From Dokdonella_A sp035263065 (GTDB taxonomy: Bacteria; Pseudomonadota; Gammaproteobacteria; Xanthomonadales; Rhodanobacteraceae), in contig DATFRS010000337.1 in assembly GCA_035263065.1 (NCBI GenBank), positions 1 to 53,994 on the forward strand: a stretch of 53,994 nt of DNA, written 5' to 3'. This document shows, piece by piece, positions 52,232 through 53,994 of the stretch (positions within the stretch are counted from its first letter, which is position 1; each line of letters starts with the position of its first letter). The position numbers and the translations under genes were made by a program. The notes below the pieces were generated by a model, which worked only from the letters and a program-made list of their open reading frames with translations, made no database searches and was not told the origin of the DNA.

Positions 52232-53994
52232 ATGACGTGCCGTAAAAGCCTTCTGTCAGCGAGCATTCTCGCCGGCTTGAGCTTCGCCAACGCGTTGTAC
52301 GCCGCGGACGCTCCCGCGCCCGCCGACGCACCCGCCGCAGGTCCCGCCGGCGCCGCGCAGGACTCGACATCGTCGGGCGAGGAGATGGAAACGATCGTCG
52401 TGCGCGGCATCCGCGAGAGCCTCAAGCGCTCTCTCGAGACCAAGCGCGATGCCGACGCCGTCGTCGACGCGATCACCGCCGAGGACATCGGCAAGTTCCC
52501 GTCGACGAACGTCGCCGAGGCGATGGCGCAGATCCCGGGCGTGACGATCGACCGCCGCTTCGGCCAGGGCGAGCGCGTCAGCATCAACGGTACCGATCCG
52601 AGCCTCAACCTCACGTTCCTCGACGGCCATCCGGTGGCCGAGACGACGTGGCTCTACGGCGAGCAGCCGAACCGCGGCTTCGACTACACGCTGCTGGCGC
52701 CGGAAATCCTCGGCAAGCTCGAAGTCTACAAGTCGCCCGAGGCGCGCCTGCCCGAAGGCAGCATCGGCGGCACGGTCATCATGCACACGCGCGAGCCGCT
52801 GGACCTCCGCTCGAACCTGATCGCGGGCTCGATCGGCGCGACGTACGGCGACCAGTCGGACACGACCAAGCCCAACGCGTCGTTCCTCTACAGTTGGAAG
52901 AATCCCGAATCGACGTTCGGCGCGGCGTTCTCCGTGCAGCACTACGAAGAGAAGGTCGATCGCCAGGGCGAGGAAATCTTCGGCTACAGCCCGGTGTCGA
53001 GCCTCGCTTCAAGCCCGTACATCGCCGACGCGATCGCGAACGGCACGCTGAATCCGAACGACGTCATGCCGCAGGAAATCAACGCCGCGTGGTTCCAGCA
53101 GACGCGCAAGCGCGATTCCGGCACCGTCAATCTCCAGTGGAAGCCGACGAGCGAGCTCGAGTTCGAAGCGAAGGGCCTCTACATCCGCGAGAACTTCAAC
53201 AACTTCAACCAGTCGATGTACGGCTTCACGAGCCAGACGCCGCAGAACATCACGAGCCTCACGCCCGGCGGCAACGGCATCATCACCGGCGGCCACTCGT
53301 GCGGTCTGGACGATCCGACGTGCCCGGGCCTTCCCGGAAACGGCGGCAACGGCCCGGTCAACACGTACATCGACAACCAGGCGCGCTCGTCGGTCGTCAA
53401 GACGTACGGCATCGATCTTTCCGGCATCTATCACGGCAACGACTGGAGCCTGTCGGGCCAGGGCGGCTATTCGCGCTCGAACAACACCGACAACACGCAG
53501 GCGTTCATCGAGCCGTACTACAACGGCGGCTATTCGTGGGACATCCACCGCGGCATCACGTTCGACGATTCGGCCGCGGCGGCGAATCCCGCCAACTGGC
53601 ACGACGGCGACACGCCGGGCGGCGGCTGGGGCGGCAACTTCGGCAAGTGGCCGGCGGAAGCGAAGGACGTCTACGGCCAGCTCGACTGGAGCAAGAACTT
53701 CGATTCGTGGATCAACGAGCTGCTGGTCGGCTACCGCTACGCCAAGCACGACGAGAGCCGCGCGCTCTACATCGTCGGCGGCGTGCGCACGGCCGATCTC
53801 GCGACGATCGGCTTCCACGGCTACACCGACATCCAGGGTTTCGACAACGACCAGAGCCATCACGTCCAGACGAGCTGGGACGACGTGCGCAACTGGGTGC
53901 TCGGCAGCCCGCTCGGCAACGTGCCCGATGCGGCGTCGTACCTCAACAACACGTACTCGCTGACGCAGGACTCGGACGCCGCCTACGCGCAGGC
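52232..53994 (+). CDS. TonB-dependent receptor, probable chitooligosaccharide/GlcNAc transporter (partial)
   Basis: At least 587 residues; it runs off the right edge with no stop. ATG at 52232 with GGGGAG upstream. Signal peptide (KSLLSASILAGLSFANALYA), an Ala/Pro-rich linker, a TonB-box-like METIVVRGIRESLKRSLETK start of the plug (residues 50-70) and plug motifs IPGVTIDRRFGQGERVSING, LEVYKSPEARLPEGSIGGTV. Barrel strands follow. It belongs to the large oligosaccharide-type receptors of Xanthomonadales CUT loci. Its neighbours make chitin-derived oligosaccharides the likely ligand. Confidence 0.88.
   Translation, partial: MTCRKSLLSASILAGLSFANALYAADAPAPADAPAAGPAGAAQDSTSSGEEMETIVVRGIRESLKRSLETKRDADAVVDAITAEDIGKFPSTNVAEAMAQIPGVTIDRRFGQGERVSINGTDPSLNLTFLDGHPVAETTWLYGEQPNRGFDYTLLAPEILGKLEVYKSPEARLPEGSIGGTVIMHTREPLDLRSNLIAGSIGATYGDQSDTTKPNASFLYSWKNPESTFGAAFSVQHYEEKVDRQGEEIFGYSPVSSLASSPYIADAIANGTLNPNDVMPQEINAAWFQQTRKRDSGTVNLQWKPTSELEFEAKGLYIRENFNNFNQSMYGFTSQTPQNITSLTPGGNGIITGGHSCGLDDPTCPGLPGNGGNGPVNTYIDNQARSSVVKTYGIDLSGIYHGNDWSLSGQGGYSRSNNTDNTQAFIEPYYNGGYSWDIHRGITFDDSAAAANPANWHDGDTPGGGWGGNFGKWPAEAKDVYGQLDWSKNFDSWINELLVGYRYAKHDESRALYIVGGVRTADLATIGFHGYTDIQGFDNDQSHHVQTSWDDVRNWVLGSPLGNVPDAASYLNNTYSLTQDSDAAYAQ

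Overview
The window is a GC-rich, densely coded bacterial chromosome segment. Gene content and order point to the Gammaproteobacteria, order Xanthomonadales, and most likely a Rhodanobacteraceae/Dokdonella-like organism; the family is inferred, not proven. The evidence is the polA-sX13-like sRNA locus, the tsaC-topA-dprA / def-fmt-rsmB-DUF4390-NtrY-like block, LPS-type glycosyltransferases, Ser/Thr kinases paired with sigma factors, secreted proteins with an F-x-DGF motif, and an N-acetylglucosamine (GlcNAc) utilisation locus built around a TonB receptor.

Layout. 1-4.0 kb (minus strand): sigma factor, overlapping Ser/Thr kinase, then the start of a secreted beta-helix-like protein. 4.0-7.5 kb: DUF2782 protein divergent from polA. 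7.5-8.0 kb: non-coding, with a C-rich-loop sRNA candidate of the sX13 type and a REP-like palindrome. 8.0-15.0 kb (minus): orphan AMP-ligase, tsaC, topA, dprA, LysM protein. 15.3-20.8 kb (plus): def, fmt, rsmB, DUF4390 lipoprotein and NtrY-like kinase, all tightly packed or overlapping. 20.9-25.2 kb: DUF2019 protein and four LPS/cell-surface glycosyl- or glycerophosphotransferase genes, lying between the kinase and its likely partner regulator (25.3-26.6 kb). 26.6-29.2 kb: possible small RNA or attenuator, 3-hydroxybutyrate dehydrogenase coupled to a patatin hydrolase, TPR protein. 29.2-33.8 kb: REPIN, LpxL-like acyltransferase whose 3' end runs into the REPIN, dtd, rpoD, two small proteins. 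33.86 kb: tRNA with CAU anticodon, best read as tRNA-Ile2, followed by a probable gene relic. 34.2-35.8 kb: AI-2E permease family protein and a minimal K+ channel. 35.8-41.6 kb (minus): large secreted protein, ECF sigma factor, overlapping Ser/Thr kinase. 41.7-46.0 kb: lipoprotein, HTH regulator, secreted seven-bladed FG-GAP propeller protein. 46.0-54.0 kb: GlcNAc locus, nagA-nagB-II-nagR and nagP on the minus strand, divergent from a glucokinase-type kinase and a TonB-dependent receptor, with two LacI-type palindromic operators in the divergent region.

How genes work together. The last 8 kb form one pathway: outer-membrane uptake (TonB receptor), inner-membrane transport (NagP), phosphorylation (kinase), deacetylation (NagA) and deamination (NagB-II), with a LacI-family repressor. 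Two separate sigma/kinase pairs each sit beside a large secreted protein on the same strand, suggesting phosphorylation-controlled expression of surface proteins. The NtrYX-like pair is split by a surface-polysaccharide cluster, so envelope sensing and envelope glycosylation may be linked.

Start codons were chosen by ribosome-binding site, family length and overlap with neighbours. Many are GTG or TTG. Very long antisense reading frames are common here and reflect third-position GC bias. No sequence search was possible, so family names rest on recognised motifs and gene order.
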